64,000 nt of DNA from Phycicoccus flavus (GTDB lineage Bacteria; Actinomycetota; Actinomycetes; Actinomycetales; Dermatophilaceae), in NCBI RefSeq assembly GCF_004025965.2, contig NZ_SAYU02000009.1, positions 1 through 64,000 of the forward strand, written 5' to 3'. A program made the translations under genes and the position numbers. Below the pieces are notes generated by a model, which was given only the letters and a program-made list of their open reading frames with translations, had not been told where the DNA came from and ran no database searches. Positions 9,053 through 17,181 of this stretch are shown here, one piece after another (position 1 is the stretch's first letter; the number at the start of each line of letters is the position of its first letter).

Positions 9053-11728
9053 TCAGCGGGCGGGCTTGGCCACCGGCACGAGCTCGACGTCGCGGGTGGC
9101 GACGGTCTCGCCCTCGGCGTAGTCGAGGGTCCCGGTGAGCCGGCCGGCGGCCCGCAGGTCCGCCTCGCCGGTGTGCAGGTGGGCGATGAGGTCGGCCGGG
9201 GCGACGATGGTCGCCGTGGGCACCTCGGCCCGCATGCCGACCTTGGCCTCGGACTTGGCCTTGCGGACGACCGCGAGGGCGGCGCCGACCGCCTGGAGGA
9301 CGGCGGGGTCGCCGCCCGCGGGGAGCTCGTCGACCGTCGGCCAGGAGGCCAGATGAACCGAGTCCTCGCGGGTCCAGCGCCAGACCTCCTCGGTGACGTA
9401 GGGCAGCACCGGGGCGAAGAGCCGCAGGACGACGTCGAGGGCGAGCCGCAGCGTCGCCCGGGCCGAGGCCGCGCCGGCGTCGCCGCGCCCGCCGTAGGCG
9501 CGGTCCTTGACGAGCTCGAGGTAGTCGTCGCAGAAGGTCCAGAAGAAGGACTCCGTGGCCTCGAGGCTGCGGGTGTAGTCCCAGGACTCGAACCCGGCCG
9601 TGGCGCGCTCGACGACGTCGCGGAGCATCGCGAGCACCGAGAGGTCCAGCGGGTCGGTGACGAGGTCCGGCAGGACGTCGCCGTCGTGGCCCTCGGGCAG
9701 GCGCGCCCCGTCGCCCGCCACCTCCAGCGGGTCGCCGAAGGACAGCGCGAACTTCGAGGCGTTGAGGATCTTGATGGCCAGGCGCCGGCCGACCTTCATC
9801 TGCCCGACGTCGTACGCGGCGTCGGTGCCGAGCCGGCCGCTGGCCGCCCAGTAGCGCACGGCGTCGGCGCTGTGCTCCTTGACGACGTCCTCGGGCGTCA
9901 CGACGTTGCCCTTGGACTTGCTCATCTTCTTGCGGTCCGGGTCGAGGATCCAGCCCGAGATCGCGGCGTCGGTCCACGGCACGGTCCCGTGCTCGTAGAA
10001 CGAGCGGACGACGGTCGCGAAGAGCCAGGTGCGGATGATGTCGTGGGCCTGGGGGCGGACGTCCATCGGGAAGACCGCGGCGAAGAGGGGGTCCGGGTCG
10101 GCCGAGCCGGGCACCCGCCAGCCCCCCGCGATCTGCGGGGTCAGGGAGGAGGTGGCCCAGGTGTCGAGGACGTCGGGGTCGCCGACGAAGCCGCCGGGCG
10201 TCCCGCGCCGGTCCTCGGTGTACCCGGGCGGGGCCTGGGCCGCGGGGTCGACGGGCAGGTCGGCCTCGGCGGGCAGGATCGGGTGGTCGTGGTCGGGCTC
10301 GCCGTCGGCGTCCAGCGGGTACCAGACGGGGATGGGGACGCCGAAGAACCGCTGCCGCGACACGAGCCAGTCGCCGTTCAGCCCCTCGACCCAGTTGGCG
10401 TAGCGCGAGCGCATGAACGCCGGGTGGAACTCGATGGCCCGACCCTGCGCCACGAGCCTGTCGTTGAGCTCGCGCTCGCGGCCGCCGTTGCGGATGTACC
10501 ACTGGCGGGTCGTGACGATCTCCAGGGGCTTCTCGCCGCGCTCGTAGAAGTTCGCCTTGCGCTGGGTCGGCACGGGCTCGCCGTCGAGGTCGCCGGACTC
10601 GCGCAGCGCACCGACGATGGCCTCCCGGGCGGAGAACGCGGTCTTCCCGCCGACCTGCTCGGTGTAGAGGTCCGCGCCGGGGGACCCGGCGAGCCACTCG
10701 GGCAGCTCGGTCTGGAGGCGGCCGGTGCGGGTGACCACCGAGCGGGTGGGCAGGCGCAGCTCGCGCCACCACAGGACGTCGGTGAGGTCGCCGAAGGTGC
10801 AGCACATGGCGATGCCGGCGCCCTTGTCCATCTCGGCCGCGGGGTGGGCCACGACGGGGACCTCGACGTCGAACAGCGGCGTGCGGACGGTGCTGCCGAA
10901 CAGCGGCCGGTACCGCTCGTCGTCGGGGTGCGCGACGAGCGCCACGCACGAGGGGATGAGCTCGGGGCGGGTCGTCTCGATGTGCACCGGGCCGTCGGCG
11001 CCGTGGAAGGCGACCCGGTGGTAGGCACCGGGGTAGTCGCGGGCCTCGAGCTCGGCCTGGGCCACGGCGGTCTGGAAGGTGACGTCCCACAGGCCCGGGG
11101 CCTCGGCCTGGTAGGCCTCCCCGCGCTGCACGTTGCGCAGGAACGCCTGCTGCGAGGTGGCCCGCGAGTGGTCGTCGATCGTCCGGTAGGAGATCGACCA
11201 GTCCAGGCTGAAACCGAGCCGCCGGAAGAGGGACTCGAACGCCTTCTCGTCCTCGACGGTGAGCTCGTCGCACAGCTCGATGAAGTTCTGCCGCGAGATG
11301 GGCAACTCGTCGGCGGCCCGGGAGCTCTTGGCGTCGCCGCGGAAGGGCGGCTGGAAGTCGGGGTCGTAGGGCAGGCTCGCGTCACCGCGCACGCCGTAGT
11401 AGTTCTGCACCCGCTTCTCGGTGGGCAGGCCGTTGTCGTCCCACCCGATGGGGTAGAAGACGTGCAGGCCGGCCATCCGCTTGTAGCGCGCCATGCAGTC
11501 GGTGTGGGTGTAGCTGAAGACGTGCCCCATGTGCAGCGACCCGCTGGCCGTCGGCGGCGGGGTGTCGATGGAGAACACGCTGTCCCGGCCGGCGGCCAGC
11601 GCGGCGTCGCGCGGGAAGGCGAAGGTCCCGTCCTGCTCCCATACCTGCCCCCACGCGTCCTCGAGACCGTCCAGGGACGGCCGGTCCGGGATGCGGGCAG
11701 CGCGAGGCGAGGAGGGGTGCTCGGTCAT
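9053..11728 (-). CDS. valS: Valine--tRNA ligase
   Basis: This class I aminoacyl-tRNA synthetase charges tRNA-Val. At 891 aa it has the usual length. The HIGH motif appears as HMGH (residues 66-69) and KMSKS near residue 599. Between them lies the CP1 editing domain, and a C-terminal anticodon-binding domain follows. I start it at the ATG at 11728 (MTEHPSS) rather than 11737, because a GACAAT hexamer at 11736-11741 would overlap the upstream ATG and lies 7 bases before 11728, giving a leaderless transcript. It is divergent from the acyltransferase gene. Confidence 0.96.
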   Translation of the reverse strand: MTEHPSSPRAARIPDRPSLDGLEDAWGQVWEQDGTFAFPRDAALAAGRDSVFSIDTPPPTASGSLHMGHVFSYTHTDCMARYKRMAGLHVFYPIGWDDNGLPTEKRVQNYYGVRGDASLPYDPDFQPPFRGDAKSSRAADELPISRQNFIELCDELTVEDEKAFESLFRRLGFSLDWSISYRTIDDHSRATSQQAFLRNVQRGEAYQAEAPGLWDVTFQTAVAQAELEARDYPGAYHRVAFHGADGPVHIETTRPELIPSCVALVAHPDDERYRPLFGSTVRTPLFDVEVPVVAHPAAEMDKGAGIAMCCTFGDLTDVLWWRELRLPTRSVVTRTGRLQTELPEWLAGSPGADLYTEQVGGKTAFSAREAIVGALRESGDLDGEPVPTQRKANFYERGEKPLEIVTTRQWYIRNGGRERELNDRLVAQGRAIEFHPAFMRSRYANWVEGLNGDWLVSRQRFFGVPIPVWYPLDADGEPDHDHPILPAEADLPVDPAAQAPPGYTEDRRGTPGGFVGDPDVLDTWATSSLTPQIAGGWRVPGSADPDPLFAAVFPMDVRPQAHDIIRTWLFATVVRSFYEHGTVPWTDAAISGWILDPDRKKMSKSKGNVVTPEDVVKEHSADAVRYWAASGRLGTDAAYDVGQMKVGRRLAIKILNASKFALSFGDPLEVAGDGARLPEGHDGDVLPDLVTDPLDLSVLAMLRDVVERATAGFESWDYTRSLEATESFFWTFCDDYLELVKDRAYGGRGDAGAASARATLRLALDVVLRLFAPVLPYVTEEVWRWTREDSVHLASWPTVDELPAGGDPAVLQAVGAALAVVRKAKSEAKVGMRAEVPTATIVAPADLIAHLHTGEADLRAAGRLTGTLDYAEGETVATRDVELVPVAKPAR

Positions 11729-11735
11729 GGCCGTC

Positions 11736-11741
11736 ATTGTC
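11736..11741 (-). promoter_or_regulatory. -10 hexamer GACAAT of valS
   Basis: GACAAT on the minus strand is followed by 7 bases and then the valS ATG, the leaderless arrangement that recurs in this window. The same hexamer and spacing occur before the PLP decarboxylase gene. Confidence 0.5.
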
Positions 11742-11780
11742 CCAGACCACGGGCCGGCGGCTCACCTCGGTTCCGCTCGG

Positions 11781-11786
11781 TAGGGT
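11781..11786 (+). promoter_or_regulatory. -10 hexamer TAGGGT of the acyltransferase gene
   Basis: TAGGGT, then 6 bases, then the ATG at 11793; no ribosome-binding site. A leaderless transcript is inferred. Confidence 0.6.
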
Positions 11787-11792
11787 TCCGGC

Positions 11793-12545
11793 ATGGAGCC
11801 CGTGTACCGCCCGGTCATCGCCGCCGCGAAGTCGATGTTCTTCCTCCAGGGCACCCGGTTCCGCATCACCGGCGAGGAGCACGTGCCGCGCTCCGGCGGG
11901 GCGGTCATGGCGATCAACCACACCTCGTACTTCGACTTCATGTACGCCGGGCTCGCGGCCTGGCCGCACCGCCGCTACGTGCGGTTCATGGCCAAGCAGT
12001 CGATCTTCGCCCACCGGGTCTCCGGCCCGCTCATGCGTGCGATGTCGCACATCCCCGTCGACCGCTCCAGCGGCGGCAAGGCCTTCCGCGACGCCGTCCG
12101 CGCCCTCATGGACGGCGAGATCGTCGGGGTGTTCCCCGAGGCGACGATGTCCCGCTCCTTCGAGCTCAAGGACTTCAAGCCGGGCGCGGTGAAGATGGCG
12201 CAGGTCGCGGGGGTGCCGGTGCTGCCGGTGACGATCTGGGGCGGGCACCGGCTGTGGACCAAGGAGCTGCCGAAGAACCGCGGGTTCGGGCGCATCCCGG
12301 TCTTCATCGCCGTCGGCGAGCCCATCGCCGTCGAGCGGCGCGAGGACGTCGTGGCCGCCACGGCCCGGCTCAAGGAGGCCATGCAGGCGTTGCTCGACGA
12401 GCAGCAGGCGGTCTACCCGCCGCTCAGCGGCGACGACCTGCGCTGGGTGCCCGCACGGCTCGGGGGCACCGCGCCCACACCGGCGGAGGCGCACGAGCGG
12501 GACGAGGCCGACATGCGCCGCACCCGCGACAAGTTCACCGGCTGA
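11793..12545 (+). CDS. 1-acyl-sn-glycerol-3-phosphate acyltransferase family protein (PlsC type)
   Basis: The 250-aa protein is a membrane-associated lysophospholipid acyltransferase expected to acylate lysophosphatidic acid or a related acceptor. Motif I is NHTSYFD (N-H-x4-D), the acceptor-site motif is FPEAT, and VPVLPVTIWG is also in place. The C-terminal 40 residues are charged and probably soluble. The gene is leaderless, divergent from valS and monocistronic. The exact acceptor lipid cannot be read from sequence. Confidence 0.88.
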   Translation: MEPVYRPVIAAAKSMFFLQGTRFRITGEEHVPRSGGAVMAINHTSYFDFMYAGLAAWPHRRYVRFMAKQSIFAHRVSGPLMRAMSHIPVDRSSGGKAFRDAVRALMDGEIVGVFPEATMSRSFELKDFKPGAVKMAQVAGVPVLPVTIWGGHRLWTKELPKNRGFGRIPVFIAVGEPIAVERREDVVAATARLKEAMQALLDEQQAVYPPLSGDDLRWVPARLGGTAPTPAEAHERDEADMRRTRDKFTG

Positions 12546-12584
12546 CGGCCTCCCCGGCGCGCGCCCGGTCCCGGTCCGGGCGGG

Positions 12585-13124
12585 TCAGACGGGGTGGCCG
12601 AGGTGGGCCAGGGCCTGCCGGAGCAGGACGCCGTGGCCGCGGTCCATCTCGGCCTGCACCCCCGGGTCGAGGGCCTGGTCGGGGGTGAGCCAGGTGAGGT
12701 CGAGGGCGTCGTTCTGCGGGGCGCAGTCCCCGGCGACGGGCACGACGAACGCCAGCGACACCGCGTGCTGGCGCGGGTCGTGGAACGGGGTGACGCCGGG
12801 GGTGGGGAAGTACTCGGCGACGGTGAAGGGCTGCGGGGCGACGGGCACGCGGGGGAGCGCCACCGGCCCGAGGTCCTTCTCGATGTGCCGCAGCAGCGCG
12901 TCGCGCACCCGCTCGTGGTGCAGCACCCGCCCGGAGACGAGCTCGCGGCACACCTGGCCCTCGCCGTCGAGGCGGAGCAGGACGCCGAGGGCGAGGACCT
13001 CGCCGCGGTCGTCGACCCGCACCGGGACGGCGTCGACGTAGAGGATCGGGAGCTTCTCGCGGGCCGAGTCCAGCTCCTCGCGGCTCAGCCAGGCGGGGTC
13101 GCGGTCGAGGTCCAAGGGGCTCAT
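12585..13124 (-). CDS. Nudix-fold protein with degenerate Nudix box
   Basis: The 179-aa protein matches the actinobacterial group labelled NUDIX hydrolase family protein (DUF4916-like). Around GRVLHHERVRDALLRHIEKDLG the spacing of the Nudix box G-x5-E-x7-R-E-U-x-E-E-x-G is kept. However, the metal-binding Glu of REU is His, and the EE pair reads Lys-Asp. Hydrolysis is therefore doubtful, and a binding or regulatory role is possible. The start at 13124 lies 7 bases after a CACCAT hexamer. The gene is divergent from cobK. Confidence 0.7.
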   Translation of the reverse strand: MSPLDLDRDPAWLSREELDSAREKLPILYVDAVPVRVDDRGEVLALGVLLRLDGEGQVCRELVSGRVLHHERVRDALLRHIEKDLGPVALPRVPVAPQPFTVAEYFPTPGVTPFHDPRQHAVSLAFVVPVAGDCAPQNDALDLTWLTPDQALDPGVQAEMDRGHGVLLRQALAHLGHPV

Positions 13125-13131
13125 GGGGGCG

Positions 13132-13137
13132 ATGGTG
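13132..13137 (-). promoter_or_regulatory. Possible -10 hexamer CACCAT of the Nudix gene
   Basis: CACCAT on the minus strand ends 7 bases before the ATG at 13124. It is a weak match to TANNNT, supported mainly by the identical spacing of neighbouring leaderless genes. Confidence 0.3.
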
Positions 13138-13153
13138 CCATGCCCCGTCCGGC

Positions 13154-13159
13154 TATCGT
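13154..13159 (+). promoter_or_regulatory. -10 hexamer TATCGT of cobK
   Basis: TATCGT, 7 bases, then the GTG at 13167. This decides the cobK start over the ATG at 13140, which lies upstream of the hexamer. Confidence 0.55.
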
Positions 13160-13166
13160 GCGGGGC

Positions 13167-13928
13167 GTGCCGCAGCGCCCCGCCCGACCCCGTGTCCTCG
13201 TCGTCGGGGGGACCGCGGAGGCCCGTGACCTGGCCGCACGGCTCGTCGCCCTCGGCCTCGACGTCACCTCCTCGCTCGCCGGCCGGGTGTCCCGGCCGCG
13301 GCTGCCGGCGGGGCGGGTCCGGGTCGGCGGGTTCGGCGGGGTCGACGGGCTGCGCGCCGCCCTGCGGGACGAGGGCTGGACCCACGTCGTCGACGCCACG
13401 CACCCGTTCGCGGCGACGATGACGGCGCACGCCCTGGCCGCCGCCGGGGCCGAGGGCGTCCCGCTGCTGCGCCTGGCCCGCCCCGGCTGGTCGGACCACC
13501 CCGACGCCGGGTCGTGGACCTGGGTCGACGGGCACGACGCGGCCCGGGACGCCGCCACGGGCCTGGGCGAGCGGCCGGCGCTGACGACCGGCCGGCAGAC
13601 CCTGCCGCACTACCGGGGGCCCTGGGCCGACCGCGCGGTGCTCGTCCGCCTCGTCGAGCCCGACCCCGAGCCGCTGCCGACCGCGTGGACCGTCGTCCTG
13701 GACCGCGGCCCCTACGACGTCGCCGGCGAGACCGGCCTGCTGCGCCGGCACCGCGCCGACGTGCTGCTGACCAAGGACTCGGGCGGGGCCTACACGGCGG
13801 CGAAGCTCGACGCCTGCCGGGCGCTGGGCGTCCCGGTCGTCGTCGTCCGGCGGCCCGCCGTCCCGGACGGGGTGGCGACGGTCGACGACGTCGACGGCGC
13901 GGTGCGCTGGGTCACCGGCGGGGCCTGA
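13167..13928 (+). CDS. cobK: Precorrin-6A reductase
   Basis: CobK reduces precorrin-6A to dihydroprecorrin-6 with NADPH. The 253-aa protein opens with the family signature RVLVVGGTAEARDLA and contains DATHPFAATMTAHA, a ligand-site motif. LLTKDSGG and VVRRPAVP complete the CobK/CbiJ profile. It stands alone on the plus strand; its 3' end overlaps the cbiB stop by 17 bases in convergent orientation. The leaderless start means it is not under a 5' riboswitch, unlike the facing operon. Confidence 0.92.
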   Translation: MPQRPARPRVLVVGGTAEARDLAARLVALGLDVTSSLAGRVSRPRLPAGRVRVGGFGGVDGLRAALRDEGWTHVVDATHPFAATMTAHALAAAGAEGVPLLRLARPGWSDHPDAGSWTWVDGHDAARDAATGLGERPALTTGRQTLPHYRGPWADRAVLVRLVEPDPEPLPTAWTVVLDRGPYDVAGETGLLRRHRADVLLTKDSGGAYTAAKLDACRALGVPVVVVRRPAVPDGVATVDDVDGAVRWVTGGA

Positions 13929-14856
13929 CCGCCAGCCGCAGCGCGACCCCGAGGGCGAGCGCGCCCCAGGTCACCCGCCTCAGGACGCCCGCCGCCCGGG
14001 GGACGTCGCGCGTCGTCGGCGGCGGCCCGTGACCGAGCACGCCGCGGTCCTCGACGACCTCGCCGTAGGTGTTCGTGCCGCCGAGCCGGACGCCGAGCGC
14101 CGCCGCCCACGAGGCCTCGACCGGGCCGGCGTTGGGGCTGGGGTGGCGCGGGCCGTCGGCGCGGGCGGTCCGCAGCACCTCGGCCCCGCGGCCGTCCCGG
14201 ACCTGCGCGTCGAGCGCGGTGAGCGCGACGGTGACCCGGGCGGGCACCCAGGCCGCGACGTCGTCGAGCCGGGCTGCGGCCCAGCCGTAGTGGAGGTAGC
14301 GCGGCGAGCGGTGGCCGACCATGGCGTCGAGGGTGTTGACCGCCCGGTGCCCGAGCAGCCCGGGCAGCCCGAGGAGCCCGCCCCACAGCAGCGGCGCGAC
14401 GACGGCGTCGACGGTGTTCTCGGCGAGGCTCTCGACGCAGGCCCGGGCCAGGCCGTCGGCGTCGAGGGTGCTGGGGTCGCGCCCGACGAGGGAGCGGACG
14501 CGCCGCCGGGCGGCGGGGAGGTCGCCGGCGTCGGCGTGGGCGGCGACGGCCAGCGCCTCGCGCTCCAGGGACCGGCCGCCGAGGACGGTCCAGGTGGCCG
14601 CGGTGACGAGCATCGTCCGCGGGCCCCGGGGCAGTCGCGACCCGGCGAGGCCGGCGAGGACCGGCCCGCCGACGAGCACCGCCTCGGCCAGCACGCCCCG
14701 GGCCCGGGTCGGCCCGTAGAGGGCCCGTTCGACGCGGGTGGCGAGGGTGCCGAAGCCCGCGACGGGGTGGAACCGGCGCGGGTCGCCGAGCAGCCGGTCG
14801 AGGACGACCCCGGCGACGAGGCCGGTGGCGACCGGGTCGGGGAGGCGGCGGGTCAC
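13912..14856 (-). CDS. cbiB: Adenosylcobinamide-phosphate synthase
   Basis: This membrane enzyme (CobD in the aerobic nomenclature) joins aminopropanol phosphate to adenosylcobyric acid. The 314-aa protein has several hydrophobic helices and the family motifs DRLLGDPRRFHPVAGFG, ESLAENTVDAVVAPLLW, AVNTLDAMVGHRSPRY and PSPNAGPVEA. Its GTG overlaps the cobU stop as GTGA, and it is the last gene of the run that starts at the riboswitch near 22.5 kb. Confidence 0.94.
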   Translation of the reverse strand: MTRRLPDPVATGLVAGVVLDRLLGDPRRFHPVAGFGTLATRVERALYGPTRARGVLAEAVLVGGPVLAGLAGSRLPRGPRTMLVTAATWTVLGGRSLEREALAVAAHADAGDLPAARRRVRSLVGRDPSTLDADGLARACVESLAENTVDAVVAPLLWGGLLGLPGLLGHRAVNTLDAMVGHRSPRYLHYGWAAARLDDVAAWVPARVTVALTALDAQVRDGRGAEVLRTARADGPRHPSPNAGPVEASWAAALGVRLGGTNTYGEVVEDRGVLGHGPPPTTRDVPRAAGVLRRVTWGALALGVALRLAVRPRR

Positions 14857-15383
14857 GACGGGGGGAGGGGCAGGACGCGGCCGGCGACGACGAGGAGGAC
14901 GGCGTCGGCCGCCGCGGCGAGGTCCTGGTTGAGCCGGCCGAGCTCGTCGGCGAACACCCGGCCGGAGCGGTGCGCCGGCACGACCCCCCAGCCGACCTCG
15001 TTCGTCACGAGGACGACGTCGTGCGGGCAGGCCGCCCAGGCGTCGACGACGTCCGCCGTCCGGGTCCGCACGGCGTCCAGCCACTGCTCCTGCGGGGCCT
15101 CCCAGGCGCCGGCGTCGTCGAGGACGGCGGTGACCCAGGTCCCGGCGCAGTCGACGAGGGCCGGCCCGGCCAGCCCGCGCAGCGCCCCGGCGAGGTCGGT
15201 CGTCTCGAGGGTCGACCAGCCCGCCGGACGGCGCTCGCGGTGCAGCGCGACGCGGCGGGCCCAGTCGGGGTCGTCGGACGTCGGGCCGGTGGCGACGTAG
15301 GTGACGTCGGGGCGGCCGGCGAGCAGGCGCTCGGCGACCCCGGACTTGCCCGAGCGCACGCCGCCGGTGACGAGGGTCCTCAC
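14853..15383 (-). CDS. cobU: Adenosylcobinamide kinase / adenosylcobinamide-phosphate guanylyltransferase
   Basis: This bifunctional enzyme (CobP in aerobic nomenclature) phosphorylates adenosylcobinamide and transfers GMP to it. The 176-aa protein starts with the P-loop GGVRSGKS (residues 7-14). The region RVALHRERRPAGWSTLE holds the His expected to be guanylylated. VLVTNEVGWGVVP and GRLNQ complete the profile. GTGA overlaps occur at both ends, with cobS upstream and cbiB downstream. Confidence 0.94.
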   Translation of the reverse strand: MRTLVTGGVRSGKSGVAERLLAGRPDVTYVATGPTSDDPDWARRVALHRERRPAGWSTLETTDLAGALRGLAGPALVDCAGTWVTAVLDDAGAWEAPQEQWLDAVRTRTADVVDAWAACPHDVVLVTNEVGWGVVPAHRSGRVFADELGRLNQDLAAAADAVLLVVAGRVLPLPPS

Positions 15384-16168
15384 GACGTCGCCCCGGTGGC
15401 CAGGGCGACGAGCAGCACGGTGGTGGCGACCTCGACGGCGGCGCCCATCGTGTCGCCGGTGACCCCGCCGACGACGCGCAGTACGCGGCGCAGCAGCCAG
15501 CCGACGGCGAGCACCCCCAGCAGCACCCCGGCCGGACCGGCCAGGGGACCCGGGCCGCCGGGCAGGTCGCCGACGAGCGCGAGCAGCAGCGCGGCGCCCA
15601 CGACCCATCCCGCCACGACCGCGGGCGGGACGGAGGACGCGACGAGGGCGCCGAGGCCGTCGGGGCGGGCCGCGGGCAGGCCGCGCACGCTCGCGCCCGC
15701 GCAGGCGGCCCGGCCGAGGACTACGGCCAGCCCCGCGAGCAGGCACCCGCCGACCGACGTCGACAGCGCGCCGACCGACACGGCCTGGGCCAGGAGCACG
15801 ACGACGAGGGCGGTGACGCCCATCGGCCCGACGTCGCCGGTCCGCATGACGGCCAGCGCGCGCTCGCGGTCCCAGCCGGCCCCGAGGCCGTCGACGGTGT
15901 CGGCGAGGCCGTCGAGGTGCATGGCCCGGGTGGCGAGGGCGGCGGCGCCGACGGCGAGCGTCCCGGTGACGAGCGCGGGGGCGATGAACAGGTGGCCGGC
16001 CACCGCCACGGCCCCGACGACGAGACCGACCGGCAGCGCGGCCACCGGCGCCAGGGCCATGGCCCAGCCGGCGCGGGCGCGGGTGACCGGCGTGACGTCG
16101 CCGGAGGGGACGACGGTGAGGGTGCCGACGGCGAGCCGCAGCCCGCCCGCGGCGTCGGCGAGGGTCAC
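15380..16168 (-). CDS. cobS: Adenosylcobinamide-GDP ribazoletransferase
   Basis: This integral membrane enzyme (CobV in aerobic nomenclature) condenses adenosylcobinamide-GDP with alpha-ribazole or its phosphate to give adenosylcobalamin. The 262-aa protein has about six hydrophobic segments. The diagnostic motif MHLDGLADTVDGLG and, further on, MRTGDVGPMG are present. Its GTG overlaps the cobA stop as GTGA. Confidence 0.93.
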   Translation of the reverse strand: MTLADAAGGLRLAVGTLTVVPSGDVTPVTRARAGWAMALAPVAALPVGLVVGAVAVAGHLFIAPALVTGTLAVGAAALATRAMHLDGLADTVDGLGAGWDRERALAVMRTGDVGPMGVTALVVVLLAQAVSVGALSTSVGGCLLAGLAVVLGRAACAGASVRGLPAARPDGLGALVASSVPPAVVAGWVVGAALLLALVGDLPGGPGPLAGPAGVLLGVLAVGWLLRRVLRVVGGVTGDTMGAAVEVATTVLLVALATGATS

Positions 16169-17181
16169 GCCGGGTCCTCCAGGGCGTCGACGACCCGGCC
16201 GACGACGGTCACCGCCGGCGGCCCGATCCCGGCGTCGCGGGCGGCGTCGGCGATGGCGGTCACCGGCGCCCGGACGGTCCGCTGCCCGGGCAGGGAGCCC
16301 TCGGCGACGACGGCGGCCGGGGTGTCGGGATCGAGCCCGTGCGCGACGAGCTCGTCGGCGATCTCGCCGAGGGTGGCCTGCCCCATGAGGACGACGAGGG
16401 TGAGCCCGCAGCGGGCCAGCGCGCCCCAGTCGACGTCGCTGCGGGGGTCGTGCGGCCCGACGTGGCCGGAGACGACGACGAAGCCCTGGGTCAGCGAGCG
16501 GTGCGTCACCGGGATGCCCGCGAGGGCCGGCGCGGACACCGCCGACGTCACGCCCGGGACGACCGTGACGGGGATGCCGGCGGCGACGCAGGCGTTCCAC
16601 TCCTCGCCGCCGCGGCCGAAGACGAACCCGTCGCCGCCCTTGAGGCGTACGACGTCCAGGCCCTGCGCCGCGCGGTCGACGAGCAGCGCGTCGATGGCCT
16701 CCTGCGGGGTGAAGGCGCCGCGCGGGATCTTGCCGACGTGGACGATCTCGGCGTCCGGACGGGCCCGGGAGAGGACGGACAGGGGGGCCAGCCGGTCGCA
16801 GACGACGACGTCGGCGGCCTCGACCGCGGCGAGCCCGGCGGTGGTGAGGAGGCCGGGGTCGCCCGGGCCGCCCCCGACGAGGATGACCCGGCCGGTCCGG
16901 GCGGGCGCGCCGGAGGGGGCCGGCGCGTCCGCCGGGCGGCCGTGCGGGTCGCGGACGACGAGGTCGGCGGCGTCGGGGTCGGCCTCGGGGTCGACGGTGA
17001 GCAGTCCGCGTCCGGCGAGGTCGTGGAGCTGGGCGAGGACGTCGTCGGGGGTGAGCGCGTCGGGCCGCACGACGGGGTGGACGCCCTGGGCGGCGAGGCC
17101 GTGGACGGTCTCGGCGACGCGGGGCCCGGGCCGGGTGACGAGCACCGTCGCGCCGGCCGCCGCGGGGACGGACAGGCTCAC
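16165..17181 (-). CDS. cobA: Uroporphyrinogen-III C-methyltransferase with N-terminal extension
   Basis: CobA (SUMT) methylates uroporphyrinogen III at C2 and C7 to give precorrin-2. The 338-aa protein has a complete methyltransferase domain from about residue 97 (VILVGGGPGDPGLLT). It shows DVVVCDRL, VHVGK, RLKGGDGFVFGRGGEE, VPGVTSAVSAPALAGIPVTHR and VVLMGQ. Residues 1-95 are extra. They sit where CysG-type proteins have a precorrin-2 dehydrogenase domain but lack a GGG-x2-A nucleotide-binding loop, so the extension may be a decayed relic. GTGA overlaps join it to cobB/C and cobS. Confidence 0.93.
   Translation of the reverse strand: MSLSVPAAAGATVLVTRPGPRVAETVHGLAAQGVHPVVRPDALTPDDVLAQLHDLAGRGLLTVDPEADPDAADLVVRDPHGRPADAPAPSGAPARTGRVILVGGGPGDPGLLTTAGLAAVEAADVVVCDRLAPLSVLSRARPDAEIVHVGKIPRGAFTPQEAIDALLVDRAAQGLDVVRLKGGDGFVFGRGGEEWNACVAAGIPVTVVPGVTSAVSAPALAGIPVTHRSLTQGFVVVSGHVGPHDPRSDVDWGALARCGLTLVVLMGQATLGEIADELVAHGLDPDTPAAVVAEGSLPGQRTVRAPVTAIADAARDAGIGPPAVTVVGRVVDALEDPA

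Noticed and set aside
9173-12688. A 1171-codon open frame on the plus strand opposite valS and running through the acyltransferase gene
   Set aside because: It is out of frame with the acyltransferase and antisense to valS. No domains are recognisable.
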